Assembly: GCA_036346205.1 (NCBI GenBank)
Contig: JARFJB010000400.1
Coordinates: 3,418,501 to 3,482,500 of the forward strand
Source of the DNA: Vesta saturnalis
Lineage: Eukaryota > Arthropoda > Insecta > Coleoptera > Lampyridae
Direction: 5' to 3'
Length of the DNA: 64,000 nucleotides
A program made the position numbers and the translations under genes. This document shows, piece by piece, positions 25,127 through 35,811 of this stretch (its first letter is position 1; each line of letters begins with the position of its first letter). Below the pieces are notes generated by a model. It was not told where the DNA came from, ran no database searches, and was given only the letters and a program-made list of their open reading frames with translations.

Positions 25127-26475
25127 CTGACTTCCATAAAAATTGCAACACCTAGAACTTATTGAACGATTTTATTGAAATTTTCGTTAACGATGTCTTG
25201 CATTAGAACAAACAAACAATTAAAATTTGAAAACAAAAGAACAAAAGCTAAAAATGTTTTTTTCAATGATGAGTTGCTCCGCCACGATTTGTAATGCGCT
25301 CATTTAGACGGCGTGGCATGCTATCAATCAAGTGACCTACCTGTGGTATATCAATCCAAGCTTCTTGAATCCGTAGCCGGAGATTGTGTAAGTTATATGG
25401 AGGGTGTGGTAAATTACCCAGTCGCGTACCGACTTCATCACATACATGTTAAATGGGTGACAAATCAGGCGACCGAGCAGGCCATGGGAGCACGGCAATG
25501 TTAGCTTTTTCCAAAAAACGTGTTGTAGCCCTTGCCGTATGAGGGCGCGCATTAATTATCCTGTTGGGAAATGGGATTTTCCAGCCCCTGAAGATATGGA
25601 AGCGCAACGCGTTCTAGCACATTGGTAATATAACCACCGGGGTTTAAGTTGCCATATTGCACCCCATATCATCACTCCTTGTGTGAGGGCTGTGTTGCGT
25701 TCCAAAATGTTGGATTTTTACGTTCTCCACGCATCCGTCTTACCTTCCTACAACCATCGTGGGCCCACAAGCAAAATCGGGACTCCACACTAAACACAAT
25801 TCGATGTCATTCTTGCGCCCAATTCGCTGCTTCGTTGCTCCATTCTAGCCTGCGTAGACGGAGAAGTGGTGTAAGAGGAAAAATGGACGATATGAACGTA
25901 GCCCATGACCTTATCCGGCGATAAACAGATGACATTGACATTCTGGGTCCTACACCTCTCATCCAATCATTTGCAATCAATCGAGTTGTTGAAAATCTGT
26001 CTCTTGTGGCCAAAAGTCTTAAGCAACGTTCTTCGCGATCTGTAGTCCTGCGGGGACGTCCAGATCCAGAGCGACGTTGTTGCACCCCTCCTCGGACCAT
26101 TTGGACCAACATCTCAATACCGTTGTAACATTTCGGTTTACACGACGAGCAATTTCTCTTATCGAAAGTCCGGCCTCTCTAATGCCAATAATACGGCCAC
26201 GTTCAAAATCAGTCAATTGGGAAAAATGTTGATGTTGACGTACTCTTGGTATTGTTCCCAAGTTCAGAACGAAATTGTGAACAAACAATTTGCAAAATTG
26301 ACACACTGATTGGTTTATTTCTTCAACTTTATTGTTACTAAGTGCAAAGGAAAAAACAAAAAAAAACTACTAGTTAGATATTATTCAAATTTGTTCTAAT
26401 GAAAGACATCGTTGACGTAAATTTCAATAAAATCGTTCAACAAATTCTAGGTGTTGCAATTTTTATGGAAGTCAG
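25127..26475 (-). mobile_element. Tc1-like transposon, 1.35 kb
   Basis: The ends are CTGACTTCCATAAAAATTGC at 25127 and its complement at 26475, flanked by TA at 25125-25126 and 26476-26477. The inverted repeats extend about 80-85 bases with few mismatches. The size and ends fit a full-length Tc1-type element. It interrupts the tandem array, so it is younger than that array. Confidence 0.9.
25290..26306 (-). pseudogene. Tc1-type transposase, frameshifted
   Basis: From 26306 the N-terminus holds a paired-like helix-turn-helix: LTDFERGRIIGIREAGLS, then IREIARRVNRNVTTVLRCW. After a frameshift the frame at 26112-25807 continues with GSGRPRRTTDREERCLRLL, the hinge and second DNA-binding subdomain, then ANDWM and SVYRRIRSW, ending near EWSNEAANW. 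This is the usual order just before the first catalytic Asp of Tc1 transposases. The rest (about 25800-25290) is scattered over frames. Near 25470 the minus strand has the Trp-Pro-(Ala/Ser)-Arg-Ser-Pro-Asp context of the third catalytic block in a different frame. Several indels make it inactive. Confidence 0.85.
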
Positions 26476-26531
26476 TATTTTCATTATTATTGATAGACGT
26501 ATTGTCAAAGGTCAGCTATATTGACAGTTTG

Positions 26532-28050
26532 GTTTGGCACACGAATAGTTAGGAGCAAATTGTACACCTAAAAATTAAAATCTTCTTTACGAATTAATTA
26601 GCTTCACATGAAATTTTTAAAAAAATTAATTATGCTCCACGCTTTCATACTTTTATGTCATAAAAGTGAATTAAATGTACGAAAAAATAGATATAGAATC
26701 AGAAATAGTTATTGTACAATAAATAGTCTGTTGCATCGATACGCAAATCCAACAAGTTAAGAAACTTGTCACGAATCCTAGTAAAGCAAAAAAAAAACAT
26801 GACTATGTCTAATAACCTACAAAAGTGACTTTGTTGCATAATAATTCTAATAATAACACAAATAATTATGTGAAAGAACTAACATCCTTAATAAAAATGT
26901 TTAAATACATCGTACATTGTTCAATTAGAATAATTACTTAATTACATTGAACATGAAGATGTACCATCATCTAAGGAATTGTAAATCAACTAATTAAAAA
27001 TAAATCACATAATTAGTGTGTGAAGTGCATGAATGAATTTATATCCTTCCTCTTTAAAATAGATTATAAATTAAATATTTACAATCAAAACAATTTTAAG
27101 GTCAAATCTCAAGATCAAATGAATGCGCTCTTTAGAATCCTGCTGAGCCTTAAAGTTGTTCTCCACATTCTTGTTATGTCACAGGAATATTCTAAAAAAT
27201 GTCTTCTAAGAATTGAACATTTCGATTAAGGTTGCTCACTTAATTTGGGTGTATAATTAAGGCAGCCAATCAATTACAATTTTTGGAAATCCCTGTTCTT
27301 ATGCTCTACTCACATTAAATCAGAAAAAAAGGGATAAACAAATTAATTTATTACAAAATTATTTTACAAAACTACTATTTTTTTTGCTTCTTGATTGAAT
27401 TTTGGTATATTGTAGTAACCTCGAAAATGCTTAAATTTTTTCAACAGAATTTGAATAACTTAAATTGCATTACTTGATCTACATCCTGATACAAAGCACA
27501 CGTGTTATTGTCCACGCTGGTACTTACATCAAGGTGTAATGTAAAAAAGTAAAGTGCAACACACTGTATGCAACTGAATTTGTGTAACCTAAGTGCAAAA
27601 ATTAATAAATAGTTATTTATGTAACAAGTGTACGTTGAGTGCAGTGAACACTTTATGCACAAGTTGCATACATTTCATCTACGTTCATAAAAATAAAATA
27701 AAAATAAACGGGTTTATTAGGTGTCCTTCTGTGTCGCTAAATAAAAAATATTTTTAAATAATGTAATATTTAGTATTTAATTACGATTAATTATCATTGT
27801 TAGCGAATTGCGAGATATTAAACTTAAAAGATGCTTTTATTAGCCAGTATACTGATTTCTGGTTGGGTGTCAAAAAATAATCATCGTTAACCGTAATTCA
27901 TATTTTCACTAATATTTCTCATTTTAAGCTATAAAACTATTTTTACACATTTAAACTGACAAATCAGAATAACCTGTTTGTTTTCCGTACTCCTTTCCCG
28001 GAAAAGGAAACTAAAATATAATGATAATACTGCGCATGACACAACCCTTG
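26532..28050. other. AT-rich non-coding stretch
   Basis: No gene or element end was recognised. Confidence 0.5.
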
Positions 28051-28715
28051 TACAGTGCATCCCATTTTGGTTGAGACAGCCAGATATCTCGGTTGTTGTT
28101 GAAGATAGAACCTTGCGGTTTCCGCGGTCCTGTGCCACTTTTTTGTGAAACTCAAGATGGCCTGAACGGATTTTGCCTAACTTGTTTCGTTTATAAATTA
28201 CAGGGTGTTTTTGAAAATCCACACTTTTTGGATCCCCTCCGTATCTAAGAAGTTTCTCAGCGATAATGTCAAATTGAAAACTTGTCCCATAGAGAATTTT
28301 ACGTAGAATCCAGGGGCGCACTCAATTTTTGTTTTTCGGGGTATCGTTATGGAGATAAGACTTAAACTTATGACTTTTTCAATACAACACCCTGTATTTT
28401 ATTATCTCAGTAAATGACTTATTTTTTTCCTTCGAAATGATATATAATATATAAACATGAAGTTTTAAAAAATGCTCCAAAGTTACTAAAACATTGAATT
28501 TTAATAGAGTGCCATGGATTTCAAAGTTTTGCTACAGGGATTAATATTTATGATTTTTTTATAGTAGGTCATGGACGCTACTGTTATTGACTTTTGGAGC
28601 ATTGTTTTATCAAGTGACTGTGGAGAAATCAACATATCTGCTGTCATGATGATAAATTTTGATGCGTTTTATTGTGTTTGTATTTGGCGCTTTTGTTAAT
28701 TTATGAAATTTCATA

Positions 28716-29849
28716 ATGGCTGAAAGATTTTTTCAGAACAACGAAAAGTATGATATCATACAATGTTTCAATCAATGCCATGAAAATGTTGACGAAGCAT
28801 TAGAATTATATTTAAACAGGTAAACTAGTAATTTACAAAAAGACATTACATGACATATTGTTCTTAAAACGTTAGATATTCAGAGAGGCGTCAACCAAGT
28901 CGAGCAACGATATTTCGACTAAAGAATAATCTACTAAATTACGGTGCGTATTCTAAACCCCGACCCAAGACGTATAACAAGGAAAATAATGAAGTGGATG
29001 AAATAAATTTCTTAGTCAGCGTCCGTGTCTCTCCTCAGACTTCTTTTACGAAGTTAGAAAATGACACTAGCGTTCCCCGATCACGGGTACAAAGGATTTA
29101 AAAAAAAACACAAATTGAAACCCTACAAAGTGAATTTTGTCCAGCATTTATACCTTGGTGATGCAGCGAGGTGTGTGAATTTCTGTAATTGGTTTTTGAA
29201 CCGAACTCGAAGGGACAATAATTTTGCGAGTAAAGTCATATGGTCAGACGAAGCCCATATAAGCAGTGCCGGTTTATTTAACAGGCAAAATACAAGGCAC
29301 TGGTATGATGAAAACCAACACCTAATTTTTGAGCAACAACAACAGGGTCGATTTGGTTTTAATGTAGCCTGTTTCTTATTGGGGACACCAATAAAATACC
29401 GCATTTTTTAAGGGGCTCTCAACGCGAATAGGTACTTTGCAATTTTAGAAGAAGTAACACCAGAACTCCTGGAGAATGTTCCCCTCGCCTATCTTAATGC
29501 CATTTACTTCCAACAAGACGGTGCCCCTACCTACAATTCGAGGTTGATTGTGCCGTTTTTAGAAGAAACTTTCCAGGACCATTGGATTGGAACAAATGGA
29601 CCCCTTAAGTGGCCTGCAAGGTCACCTGATTTGTCAGTGTTGGACTTTTTTTTGTGGTGTTTTTTGACAAATAAAATATACGGTAAGAGGCACAATAATA
29701 CTGAAGAACTTCGTGCAACAACAGAGGCATTTTTCCAGAATTTAGAAAATCGGCCTTTCATAATTTTAAATGCATTAAGACGTATTAAGAAATTGTGTCA
29801 ATTGTGTGTTAGGGAAAATGGGCATCAATTTGAACAATTCAGTGAATAA
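28716..29849 (+). pseudogene. Intron-bearing mariner-type transposase (DUF4817/DD41D), nearly intact
   Basis: Exon 1 (28716-28819) encodes MAERFFQNNEKYDIIQC and a helix-turn-helix region of the kind catalogued as DUF4817. A GTAAAC donor at 28820 and a TTAG acceptor at 28872-28875 define a 56-bp intron. Removing it joins YLNR to YSERRQPSRATIF in frame, whereas unspliced reading meets a stop at once. Exon 2 runs to RSRVQRI. A one-base shift in the A-run at about 29100 breaks it, and it resumes with KKHKLKPYKVNFVQHL. The first catalytic block is VIWSDEAHIS. A TAA at 29409-29411 interrupts near FLLGTPIKYRIF. The last part has the second Asp in YFQQDGAPTYNS and the third Asp in WPARSPDLSVLDFFLW, 41 residues apart, and ends at 29849. 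Two lesions separate it from a continuous frame. Confidence 0.9.
28820..28875 (+). other. Predicted 56-bp intron in transposase gene
   Basis: GT at 28820 and AG at 28874-28875. Splicing restores a conserved reading frame across the helix-turn-helix. The support is protein continuity only. Confidence 0.75.
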
Positions 29850-30529
29850 GTTACCGAATAATTTCGAAATGAAATAGTATGAGTAAGTATTTAATTAGTT
29901 GCTTATTCTACATTATGAACTTTTTATTACTATTTATTTGTTGCTATTAGTTACCTACGTTTTGTGTTTTGTTAGTGAATTAGTGTTAGTATTGTTCTTG
30001 TTCCTTTCATGGAAAAATCACAAGTAGTATTTCTTCAATTTGAACTTTTTTTGTATGAAAAATCCACAGCCTACTATTGAAAATCAATGTTTTAGTGATT
30101 TTACAGCATTTTTGTAGAATTTATGTTTATATATTATATATCATTTTGAAGGAAAAAAAATAAGGAATTTAATGAGGTGATAAAATACAGGGTGTTCCAT
30201 TGAAAAAATCAGAAGTTTGAGTCGTATCTCCATAACCATACCTCGAAAAAAAATGAGTGCGCCACTGAATTCTAAATAAAATTCTCTATGGGATAAGTTT
30301 TCAATTTGACATTATCGCTGAGAAACTTCGTAGATATTGAGGGGGTCCAAAAAGTGTCAATTTTCAAAAACGCCCTGTAACTTATGAACGAAAGAAGTTA
30401 GGGAAAATCCGTTCAGGACATCTTGAGTTTCACAAAAAAGTGGCACAGGACCGCGAAAACCGTAAAGTTCTATCTTCAACAACAACCGAGATACTTGGCT
30501 GTCTCAACCAAAGTAGGATGCGCTGTACA

Positions 30530-31526
30530 CTCGACCGTCAGAAATCTTAATTTTTTGCGTAAAAATTTGAATGCTTGAAATTTAACTACAATGATTTATT
30601 AAGCAACAATGACCTAATTACGTATCACTTGATTAAAGGATACCACTGTAAAAAAGCAAATTAAAAAACGTAATAATCTAAAATATTTAACATCTGTTCA
30701 AATGAAGTTAAGCTCTTTTATCAAAATTCATATTTAATATTTTACAGACTGCATTTGCAGTTGCAGCTTTCGATTCAACTTTAGTATGTGAAGTGTTACG
30801 TTGTATTATGTTTATAAATGAGGGCGTAGTGTTTATGACATTGTAAATACAAACATAGTGATCTTGTTATTAAATAATAGTCCTTGCTAATATGCACATT
30901 GATTTGAATTACCGATTTGTGACTATTTCTATACCGGATTTAACGTTTTTGGGTTGAATGTCTTATTATATTTTTACTTTCTCTGTATGAGTGTGGTTGA
31001 AACCAGGAGGCGGGTGTTGGGTTGGAAAACGCCGTTTAGGGCGAGGTTACTATACTTCCCAACGTGGACTGGTAACGTCCCGCGCGTTAAGTGAATGTGT
31101 CGTTGATGGCACCTGGTGTAAAATGACTTTCTCCTCAATCGTGGAGCTGAATTAGCCTTTTTCCCGTAGGCCGTCCGCTTTGACCGGGATCGCTTCCCGG
31201 ACAGGTCATGCCAGGATGTGATTAATGCCCACCCTGTTTGAGAATCGAGGCCCTATCGCCCTCGGCTGTAGAGTACTGGTGGTTATGCATCACAGTCATG
31301 TTTGTGTTAATTGTTGTCTTTGTGATGGTGAATGGAGCTTATTCATTCTCCACTACACACCTTTAGTTGTGGCTCCAGAGGCACCTGCTCTTGGGAGTGT
31401 GTTTTTCTCTGTATTGAGCAAATGGAATGAAATTTGTGAAGTAAGGATTGTAACGTTTCGAATACGTTTAATATTTGTATTTCTAGATACAAAAATTTAA
31501 TATACACACAATTTACATTAATTTAC
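30530..31526. other. Non-coding stretch with GC-richer block of unknown origin
   Basis: From about 30985 to 31440 the composition becomes GC-richer, with strings such as GGTAACGTCCCGCGCG and CGGGATCGCTTCCCGGAC. It resembles a retroelement untranslated region more than local DNA, but no coding frame or tail was found. The rest is AT-rich and featureless. Confidence 0.4.
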
Positions 31527-31536
31527 ATTAATGAAC

Positions 31537-32201
31537 GGTGTGGGACGTTTCGCCGCGGCCGGTTCCGCAGGGCCAGTTCGCCGCTGGCCGTTTCGGCGCG
31601 AGCCGTTTCGCCGCCAACATTATTTTATTGCATTCAATTGAACACTAGCACATACCATCTTACATTTTTTTAAATATATCGTATAAAAACTCACGTATCT
31701 ACCAAATTTTAAACCTTATTGACGATTATTTCTAATGAGATAATTATCATTAGGACACTCATTAGGTGACGACAGAATTTTAAGAATTGTGAGAGAATTT
31801 AATGATAGAACAATTTTAGAGTATTTGCGTTCAATCGCCCATAATTACCAATTTCATTAATATAATGTAGGTATTATATGTGTTTAATGTAATTATTTGA
31901 CGTATTGTAGTATTTACATAGAAAATAATAAACATTTCTTTTTCGAAAATATGTATCTTTTATACATTTTAATTCCGTCTCTAATAAATTCATATTTACA
32001 ACGCAATTCGTAGTGTTTTCTCAAAAAAAGAGATCGAGGATGCGAGGTCCATTTTTTCATATGAGCTATAGTTTACGAGATTCCCTATTAAAACATCGAA
32101 ATTGGGCCACCCTGTACTTTTGGCGGCGGAACGGCCGCGCCGAAACGGCCAGCGGCGAATTGGCCCTGCGGCGAAACGGCCGCGGCGAAACGTCCTACAC
32201 C
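31537..32201. mobile_element. GC-armed MITE with 9-10 bp target duplication (MULE-like)
   Basis: The left arm (31537-31617) starts GGTGTGGGACGTTTCGCCGC. The right arm (about 32125-32201) is its near complement. Both arms are built from repeated CCGTTTCGCCGC-type words and are very GC-rich in AT-rich surroundings. ATTAATGAAC occurs directly outside both ends (31527-31536 and 32203-32212), a 9-10 bp target duplication. Duplications of this length are characteristic of Mutator-like elements. The roughly 500-base centre is AT-rich and non-coding. Confidence 0.8.
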
Positions 32202-32214
32202 AATTAATGAACAC

Positions 32215-33298
32215 TATCCATATACATGAATAGATCTTACAAGAAATTAAGATCAAGTTAGGCCACTAAAAGGGGTTGAAAATAAATTGTGAACGAGTTA
32301 AAACATTCTACATGCATATGACATTAATCACACATTCAAATTCAATAAAAATAGATGAAATAACGTTTAAATTGTTAAATAGTCTTCAAAGGAAGCATAA
32401 ACAAGTATTTTACATAAATAAATTTTTAAATTCATTTCATAAAATGTAAAAACGATACGCTACTGATAAAGCTTGATATAAATATTAGTTCAAATGTCAA
32501 AAATAGAGGCAGCACTTGTCAACGAAAATATTGCTTAATTTGATAAAAATGATCAAGGATTAAGATAAATTAACATGCATTTAACAGTTCAATTTAATGG
32601 AAACATTACAAAAAAAAAAAATTTAATAATCGATTTCGATTGATATAAAATTTGGTTCACATGTATTCATTATATTTAAATCTTACAAAAATTGTTAAAT
32701 TAAATTAAATTAGATTTAAATAATTATTTATGAATTTATAACAAGTTAATGCGTAGAAATACAGGAGGGGTAGATTAACACTTTCCAAGACGGGCAGAAA
32801 ATTAATTATAAAAATCCATTCTACCTTTTTCGGGCACTTCAAAAATTTTTCAGAAAGGAAAGTTTAATCATCCATTTCCTAAAATTACAATCTCGCGTAA
32901 TTAAGTAATAAATAAAACAGTTATTCAAAATCTATTTGTCGTTGTGAATGTACTTTTGAGTTGAGAAAATTAATTAAAAGATTTATTTAAACGATGAGAC
33001 TTCACAATCGATCTAACATTACTGGTAATTTAAAAGTATTAATTTAATTGTGTACAAAAACTTCTTAAATTTTACGCATGAATAGTAAACATAGATGTGG
33101 GCAGTTATGTGATTCAAGTATTCTAAATCGTGCCCTGATTATTAAAATAGTGATTGATTAGTGAAGAGATTGTTCCAAGTTTCACAAGATATTGCAACGT
33201 CATGATTATTTGACATATATTGGATAATTAACGGTATAAATCAGATGTTCTTTTATAATTTCGAAATGATGACTGGTCGCATGCTAATACAAAATTTA

Positions 33299-33301
<3 letters not shown>
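32215..33301. other. AT-rich non-coding stretch
   Basis: No gene or element end was recognised. Confidence 0.5.

Positions 33302-33387
<86 letters not shown>
33302..33387. repeat. (TA)n microsatellite
   Basis: An 86-base TA run, the longest in the window, at the left boundary of a long-arm mariner. Confidence 0.95.
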
Positions 33388-33388
<1 letters not shown>

Positions 33389-35746
33389 CACACATAGGGT
33401 AAATCACGACGAACGCGACGGAATCTTATGGAAAATAAGATATATTTTATGATTTTTGTTGCAGGAACATTGTGTAGGTCCATTAAGGCTACATTTTTCA
33501 AATAATATCAAATATACAGGGTGTTTCAAAAAAGAATCAAAGTTATGTTTTTTAAATGGACTGCTCTATATTTTATCGCATTTTTGAATTAATTATGAAA
33601 AATAAGATAGATTTTGGTTAGGGCTCCCTATACCTAAATACAGAGCGTTTTGATTTATCTTGATTTTTCTTAAATTAATTGTTACCAAACGAAACAAATT
33701 TTGTTGCTGCAGGATCTCAAAAATAGACTGTTTCGTTTATTTATTTGGCAATTTAATTACGAAAAATACTATACTGGGTGTTCAGATTTTTCGGTTATAT
33801 TATTAATACATTCAAACTGTATCTTCCTTATCTCAAATGGAACACCCTGTATCTTTTAGATCCGTCATATGACCAATTAAATGATCTTCCAAAAATTAAT
33901 AAGTACCTAAACCTTCACGTTTCAAAGTTATTGACGTCATTTTGAACTTTAAAGTTTTTTTATGGAACTTACCGGACGTAAATGTTTTTACAAATAATGT
34001 TTGTCAATCATTTTTTGAATCAAGTAATTGTGTGGATTTGTACATATATTTCAAGTTAGTATGCAGTAATTTTTAATTTTAATTTTAATTAAAATATTAC
34101 TCTTGTCAAAATGACAAATATTATTAATTAACAGTATGTCAATATAATTGGTTATTAATTATTGGCACTCTGTGATGAATATCAAATAATTATTTTAAGT
34201 TAAAATGGATTATTCGAAGCAAGAAAAAATCATATGATTTTAACTATTGGTGAATGTTATGGAAATTTTTTATTAGCTTCAAGAGCCTATACAGCAAGGT
34301 ACCCCAACCGCATTCATCCAAATAAGAAAGTGCTTGAGAGATTGTTGCAAACGTTTCGTAGGACAGGAAGTGTCGATTACCCAAAACTAGAAAAAACAAA
34401 AGTGATTACCAATAAGGAAAATAACTAGTGTTTGGTATCAGATTCCGTGGATGATAATCCAAACACCAGTACTAGAATGATTGCGAGAGAAACCGGCATT
34501 AATCAATCAAGTGTCTCCAGAATTTTAACTATACACAAATACCACCCATGTCATATTCAACTTCATCAAAATTTATATAGAACAGAAAAATCGGTGAAGA
34601 AGATAATTTTGATCAATACGGGTTGTTTACCGATGAGGCAACGTTTCATAATAATGGCCATGTTAATCGTCATAACTACCATTATTATGATACCGAAAAT
34701 AAGCATACGACAGATCACCAGAATCGAATGAGTATTAATGTGTATGGCGGAACAATTGGCGATGAAGTTACTGGTCTATATTTCTTCGACAAGTTTTGGC
34801 TACTTTTAGAAAAAATTCCATTATACATCAGACAAAAAATATCGTTACAATTAGACGGCGACCCTGCACATTTTTCACGACGTGTAAGGGGATATTTAGA
34901 CCGAAAATTTCATAAAAAATGGATCGGAAAAGGTGGCCCAATTAACTGGCCTACTAGATCTCTAGATCTCACTCGGATGGATTTATTTTTATGGGGATAT
35001 ATTAAAAATCTAGTGTTACTCCTCCTACTATTGCGGAAGACATGATAGACCGAATTAAAAATGCATTTGGAACCGCCACTCCTGTTATGTTGCAAAATGT
35101 AAGATCGCACTCTGCACTGAAAAAGATGGCAGTCATTTCGAGCATTTATTATAGTAGTTATGCTAAATTGTTAATAATAATAGTAATATTATTTAATGTA
35201 TTCGTGATATTGTTAAATATTGTTAAATAACTTTGAAACGTGAATGTTCAGGTATACGATACCTTAGTACTTTTTGGAAAATCATTAAATTGGTCACATC
35301 ACAGGTCTAAAATATACAGGGTGTTCATTTGAGATAAGGAAGATGTTATAGTTTGAATGTATTAATAATACAACCGAAAAATCTGAACACCCAGTATAGT
35401 ATTTTGCGTAATTAAATTACCAAATAAAGCAACGAAACAGTCTAATTTCGAGATCCTGAACCTGTTTTGACAAAATTAGTTTCGTTTGGTAACAATTCAT
35501 TTTTTTCCAAAACCTTGCAATTTAAGAAAAATAAAAATAAATCAAAACGCTCTGTATTTAGATATAGGGAACCCTAACGAAAGTCTATCTTATGTTTCAT
35601 AACTAATACAAAAATGTGATAAAAACTAGAGCATTCCATTAAAAAAAACATAACTTTGATATGCCACTCTTTTTTAAGCACCATGTATATTTGAAATTAT
35701 TTTAAAATGTAGCCTTGATGGACCTACACAATCTCCCTGCAACAAA

Positions 35747-35750
<4 letters not shown>
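33388..35750 (+). mobile_element. Mariner-like element with about 0.55 kb inverted arms between two (TA)n tracts
   Basis: The arms pair from about 33440-33960 with 35230-35750. Landmarks are TTTTTGTTGCAGGAACATTG, GTAGGTCCATTAAGGC, CAGAGCGTTTTGATTTATC, CGTTTGGTAACAATT and CCGAAAAATCTGAACACCCA. A canonical-looking end TACAGGGTGTTTC lies at 33513, about 75 bases inside the pairing region. AACACCCTGTA at 33843-33853 closes a 340-base module inside the left arm. The right arm is a mirror. Pairing outside the canonical end continues to the microsatellites. Which TA marks the true element boundary is unresolved. Confidence 0.8.
34204..35154 (+). pseudogene. Mariner-type transposase (DD41D), frameshifted
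   Basis: ATG at 34204 gives MDYSKQEKI before a shift. The next frame has a DUF4817-like helix-turn-helix, ECYGNFLLASRAYTARYPNR, then LLQTFRRTGSVDY. A second helix-turn-helix follows (NTSTRMIARETGINQSSVSR). After a gap in the frame come FTDEATFHNNGHVNRHN (first Asp), SLQLDGDPAHFSRR (second Asp) and WPTRSLDLTRMDLFLWGY (third Asp). There are 41 residues between the last two. The C-terminus ends DGSHFEHLL and TAG at 35152-35154. At least three frame changes are needed to read it through. Confidence 0.85.

Positions 35751-35806
<56 letters not shown>
35751..35806. repeat. (TA)n microsatellite
   Basis: A 56-base TA run at the right boundary of the long-arm mariner. Confidence 0.95.

Positions 35807-35811
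<5 letters not shown>

Larger units (their letters stand above)
22253..26530. repeat. Tandem array of about 0.5 kb units, interrupted by two transposons
   Basis: Unit 1 (22253-22755) and unit 2 (22756-22970 continuing at 24952-25100) share blocks in the same order. These include CTAACGTTC near the start, GACTTATTxTCAAAGGTCAG, the text around CATCCCTAA, TTCGAATTAAATG, and GTTTACGGCGTT. A partial third unit (about 25101-25126 and 26476-26530) keeps TATTGTCAAAGGTCAG. Unit 2 is split by the foldback element at 22971-24945. The third is split by the Tc1 element at 25127-26475. The unit itself has no recognised coding function. Confidence 0.7.
28053..30525 (+). mobile_element. Mariner-type element with about 420-base modular arms
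   Basis: The element starts CAGTGCATCC at 28053 and ends GGATGCGCTG at 30525, with TA on both sides. The arms pair from the ends to about 28480 and 30115. Landmarks are GGTTGAGACAGCC, GTGCCACTTTTTTGTGAAAC, and the text around GACATTATCGCTGAGAA. Inside each arm is a unit bounded by CAGGGTG-type ends: 28204-28393 (CAGGGTGTTTTTG to AACACCCTG) and its mirror near 30190-30379. The transposase lies between the arms on the plus strand. Confidence 0.9.
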
